Source: JBBDNT01 sp040877445
GTDB taxonomy: Bacteria > Planctomycetota > Planctomycetia > Planctomycetales > Planctomycetaceae
Length of the DNA stretch: 9,153 nt
Assembly: GCA_040877445.1 (NCBI GenBank)
Contig: JBBDNT010000346.1
Coordinates: forward strand, 1-9,153
Reading direction: 5' to 3'
This document shows positions 6,906-9,153 of this stretch, in pieces. The position numbers were made by a program, and so were the translations under genes. The notes beneath the pieces are model-generated. The model ran no database searches, was not told where the DNA came from, and was given only the letters and a program-made list of their open reading frames with translations. Numbering within the stretch: the stretch's first letter is position 1; each line of letters opens with the position of its first letter.

Positions 6906-7318
6906 GAATGAGTCCGCGAACCGAGACGGGCGGGAAGAGCGCGAAGCCGGAGAGTCGGCGCGATCGGTTTATTCGTCATTATCGGCAAACTCGATTCTCG
7001 GCATTCGCGAAAATGCGGTTGCTCGCCACATCGGGAAAGGCGGTCGCCGCGCGACCAGCGTGCGTGCGGTCGCGTCCGATCCGCCTCGCTCCGGCCGCCC
7101 CGCCGCCGACCGGCTTCGCCCTTGGCGCGTTCGACGAAAACCTTTATGGCCGTTGATGATTCGTCGCCGCCTCCACATCGGGAAACGCCTCCTGGTTTTC
7201 CCTCTTCCCTCGAGGCACGCGGTTTGCAACACTCGTGGTCGGCTTGGCCGCGGCGCGTTCCGTCCCATCCCGGCGGCGGCTTCTCACCCCCGGTTGCCCC
7301 ATCCCAGTGAGGTTTCCC
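6906..7318. other. 413-bp divergent intergenic region
   Basis: This lies between the starts of the export lipoprotein (minus) and the PDZ protein (plus), so it should hold promoters for both. Small open frames exist but have no recognisable content or ribosome binding site. A relatively AT-rich patch at about 6966-7020 includes GATAAT on the minus strand (complement of 6978-6983), 73 bases from the export gene start, but no matching -35 was found. No repeat, operator or RNA gene was recognised. Confidence 0.5.
7307..7312 (+). promoter_or_regulatory. Ribosome binding site choosing ATG 7319
   Basis: GTGAGG, 6 bases before ATG 7319. Together with the signal peptide beginning right at this ATG, it supports this start over the in-frame upstream start at 7235. 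Confidence 0.55.
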
Positions 7319-8854
7319 ATGCACCCCCGCATTCGCCGATCGACAGCGATTCTCGTGATGATCTTCACCGGCTTCGCGGTCTCGAACGTCGTGCTGACGG
7401 CCCGATCGCAGGTCATCGAGGATCCGCCGCCGGCCGTGGTCGATCCGCCACCGAGAGTCGTCGATCCGCCACCGGTCGTGGTCGATCCGCCGCCGGTTTC
7501 CCCTCCCGGCGTTCCGCCGATCACGCAGCCCGCTCCGACTCCGCCGCGGGTCGTCCGCCCCGCTCCCCGATCGCCGGTCGAGACCGGCCCCGAGATCGAG
7601 CCGGGCGACGTGCCACCCGGAATCGCGATCACCGTGACCGGCCGGGTCGAGGACACGGCCGACGCGAAAGTCTCCGTCACCGAAACCAGCACCCGGAAGA
7701 CCTGGTCGTTCGGTGCCGCGCCGGACGCGGAAATCCTGCTGAACGGGAAGCGAGCCACGCTGATCGAGTTGGCGAAGGGGGATGCCGTCCGCGTGACGAC
7801 CCTGGTCGACGACCGCACTTTGGCTTCGCGAATCGTCGCGGCACGCGCCGAAGAACAGGAGCGGACGCCTCCCGCGGCGCAGGTTCGCGCGGAACCGCAA
7901 ACTCCGGTGCGACGTCCGTTGCCCGAGGGACGCGATTACGCGGGCTTGGGCGTTCACGTCGCCGATTCTCCGCAGGGAGTGTTCGTGGTCGAGATCGACC
8001 ACGGCAGCCCGGCGGACGGCGTGGTGAGGCACGGCGATTTCATCATGCACTACGACCGCCGCCAGGTGACGACGCCCCACGTCCTGCTGGGTTGGATTCA
8101 ACAACAGAAGCCGGGAGAAGTCGCCCTGTTGGGGCTGTGGCGACTGGGGCGGGAGTTCAATCAGCCCATCACGCTCGCCCACGCGCACGCGGCCCGCGAT
8201 CTGGTCGTCGAGGATCCGGCCCTCAACCTGCTTCTCGCCCAGCAGGTCCGGACCGATTCCCACCTGGGACTCGTGCTTCGCGAGACGGCCGGCGGCGTGC
8301 AGGTCGTGAGCGTCGCGCCCGACAGTCCCGCCGCGCAGCTGGGCCTGCGGCAGGGGAGCGTGATCAGCAACATCAACGGCCGGCCGATCGACACGCCCTT
8401 CCAATTCTACCGCGAGTTCTGGACCGTCGGTCCTCAACCGGGCTTCCTCGATCTGGGGCTGGCCGACGGCGGCACGCGCCGACTCGACCTCAGCCAGTTG
8501 GACGGGTTCCTGGAGAACATCCGGAATCGACGGGATGGTTCGTCCGGAACGGGAGCAATTCAACAACCCGGAGTTCAGCAGCCCGGCCGAACGAACGATC
8601 CCTCGCGAGGCACGCAGCCTCAGCGCCCCGACGTCCCGAAGATCCCGACCGATCTCGATCCGATCGGCCCCATCCAACCAGGCCAACCCGCGCCGCGGCC
8701 AGGCGGGGCGGGACAACCGGGGCAGCCAACGCCCGGTCGACAATCGCCGGGACAAGCCGCGCCGGCTCAACCCGGGGCGGCGCAACAACCGGGCGGAGGC
8801 GCGCAGCCGGCGCAAGGAACGAATCCCTTCCGCGCGGGTGACGGGCAACCCTGA
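7319..8854 (+). CDS. Secreted tandem-PDZ protein with Pro-rich repeat and OB-like domain
   Basis: 511 residues from ATG 7319. Residues 1-30 form a signal peptide (MHPRIRRS, then hydrophobic 10-27, then TARS-Q). A Pro-rich spacer (34-85) holds four DPPP heptads. Residues 100-178 form a small beta-rich module (VTGRVEDTADAKVSV, APDAEILLNGKRATLIELAKGDAVRVTT) resembling DUF5666-type OB-like domains. Two PDZ-like domains follow: about 205-290 (YAGLGVHV, GVFVVEIDHGSPADG, RHGDFIMHYDRRQV) and about 310-400 (HLGLVLRE, VQVVSVAPDSPAAQLGLRQGSVISNINGRPI). The tail from 402 is Gln/Pro/Gly-rich and disordered. No Ser-protease or other catalytic domain is present, so it is not a complete HtrA/DegP. It is probably a periplasmic or surface adaptor binding peptide tails. 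The partner is unknown. It is divergent from the export lipoprotein gene. Confidence 0.82.
   Translation: MHPRIRRSTAILVMIFTGFAVSNVVLTARSQVIEDPPPAVVDPPPRVVDPPPVVVDPPPVSPPGVPPITQPAPTPPRVVRPAPRSPVETGPEIEPGDVPPGIAITVTGRVEDTADAKVSVTETSTRKTWSFGAAPDAEILLNGKRATLIELAKGDAVRVTTLVDDRTLASRIVAARAEEQERTPPAAQVRAEPQTPVRRPLPEGRDYAGLGVHVADSPQGVFVVEIDHGSPADGVVRHGDFIMHYDRRQVTTPHVLLGWIQQQKPGEVALLGLWRLGREFNQPITLAHAHAARDLVVEDPALNLLLAQQVRTDSHLGLVLRETAGGVQVVSVAPDSPAAQLGLRQGSVISNINGRPIDTPFQFYREFWTVGPQPGFLDLGLADGGTRRLDLSQLDGFLENIRNRRDGSSGTGAIQQPGVQQPGRTNDPSRGTQPQRPDVPKIPTDLDPIGPIQPGQPAPRPGGAGQPGQPTPGRQSPGQAAPAQPGAAQQPGGGAQPAQGTNPFRAGDGQP
7421..7497 (+). repeat. Coding tandem repeat, 21-bp period, DPPP heptads
   Basis: GATCCGCC recurs at 7421, 7442, 7463 and 7484, exactly 21 bases apart, encoding DPPP followed by A/R/V-V-V. 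The fourth unit decays after its Pro codons. The regular period and near-identical codons suggest recent slippage expansion in the linker after the signal peptide. Confidence 0.85.
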
Positions 8855-9105
8855 CGCGGCCGGGCGTATCCGCCGGATCGCAGTCGCGACGCCTCGTCAG
8901 TGACCATCTCGAATTGGTAGCGGAATTCGCAAGACGGTGGGGCGTTGTGTACGGGCGGTTAGGACGGATTTGTAATCCGTCGTGCCCGCCAGCCGGAAAG
9001 ATTCGCGGATTGTGTGATCGTGTGCCTCGACCAATTGCGGTCGACTTGCGAAGGCTTCCGGCGGACTCGGAAGGCAATTCCGTCCTGCTACGCCTTCAGG
9101 GCCAA
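8855..9105. other. Non-coding right flank with hairpins
   Basis: No credible gene was found after the PDZ stop. Several inverted repeats are present: CCGGGCG/CGCCGG (8860-8876, one bulge), which may end PDZ transcription; CGAATT/AATTCG (8910-8929, 8-base loop); the larger hairpin at 8952-8990; and TCGACC/GGTCGA (9027-9044, 6-base loop). The function of this structured stretch is not clear. Confidence 0.5.
8952..8990 (+). other. Hairpin resembling a tRNA-Thr anticodon arm
   Basis: GACGGATT (8963-8970) and AATCCGTC (8974-8981) form a perfect 8-bp stem around TGT. It can also be read as a 5-bp anticodon stem with loop TTTGTAA and anticodon TGT (Thr). A lower stem closes with CGGGC (8952-8956) and GCCCG (8984-8988), or alternatively GGCGG (8954-8958) and CCGCC (8986-8990). 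No acceptor, D or T arm fits, so it is not a complete tRNA. Confidence 0.35.
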
Positions 9106-9150
9106 GTGTCAGTCAAAAGAGGTCACTTGAGTGTCAGTCAAAAGAGGTCA
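9106..9150. repeat. Two direct repeats at the right edge, possible IS end
   Basis: GTGTCAGTCAAAAGAGGTCA occurs at 9106-9125 and again, identical, at 9131-9150, separated by CTTGA. The composition (AAAAGAGG) differs from the GC-rich surroundings. Tandem internal repeats beginning TGT are typical of the ends of IS21-family elements, but no transposase gene lies in the window. Since the window stops here, the bulk of any element would be beyond it. Confidence 0.5.
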
Positions 9151-9153
9151 TCC

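Noticed and set aside
6978..6983. A sigma-70 promoter for the export gene based on GATAAT on the minus strand
   Set aside because: No -35 box at 16-18 bases, and a single hexamer match is weak evidence.
6776..8848. Long open frames over the PDZ gene on both strands (minus 6776-8848, plus 6904-8841)
   Set aside because: Both are Arg/Gly/Ser-rich shadows. The PDZ frame has a signal peptide, ribosome binding site and domain motifs.
8915..8992. A tRNA gene (Leu-like D-arm words or Thr anticodon)
   Set aside because: I could not fit an acceptor stem, D-arm and T-arm in register on either strand. Only the anticodon-arm hairpin matches.
9106..9150. Start of a CRISPR array
   Set aside because: The two repeats are separated by only 5 bases, far too short for a spacer.

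Overview
The window looks like a piece of a planctomycete chromosome or metagenome bin. Four things suggest this: high GC throughout; a Wza-like export lipoprotein with a large Pro-rich insert; a membrane-anchored VWA protein of a type I associate with planctomycetes; and a secreted protein with tandem PDZ domains, a Pro-rich repeat and an OB-like module. This assignment rests on memory of these families, not on a search. High GC opens long antisense reading frames over almost every gene, and these are not real genes.

Layout from left to right. Bases 2-586 are the body of a Tat-exported Fe/Mn superoxide dismutase-like protein, cut by the window start and by a run of 10 Ns at 587-596. Just after the gap lie two partly conflicting signals: a minus-strand start with a good ribosome binding site (617 leftward), and a plus-strand frame ending in a SEC-C-like zinc motif whose stop overlaps the probable TTG start of truA. 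TruA (853-1767) follows. Its C-terminal half carries an in-frame insert of about 50 residues. The insert is bracketed by two inverted copies of one palindromic repeat, whose stem differences compensate each other. A 7-TM hemolysin III family protein (1837-2583) comes next, then a hairpin, then a 689-residue anchored VWA-like protein (2813-4882).

The VWA gene converges on a minus-strand outer-membrane polysaccharide export lipoprotein (4953-6905), with two hairpins in the 70-bp gap between them. A 413-bp divergent intergenic region separates the export gene from the PDZ protein (7319-8854). The last 300 bases have no recognisable gene. They hold several hairpins, one resembling a tRNA-Thr anticodon arm, and end in two copies of a 20-bp direct repeat that resembles a transposon tip.

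The genes do not form one obvious pathway. Several products act in the cell envelope or periplasm (SOD-like, hemolysin III-like, VWA, export lipoprotein, PDZ protein). I found no defence system, CRISPR array or complete mobile element. The most distinctive signals are the covarying repeat pair inside truA, the insert inside the export lipoprotein, and the direct repeats at the right edge.
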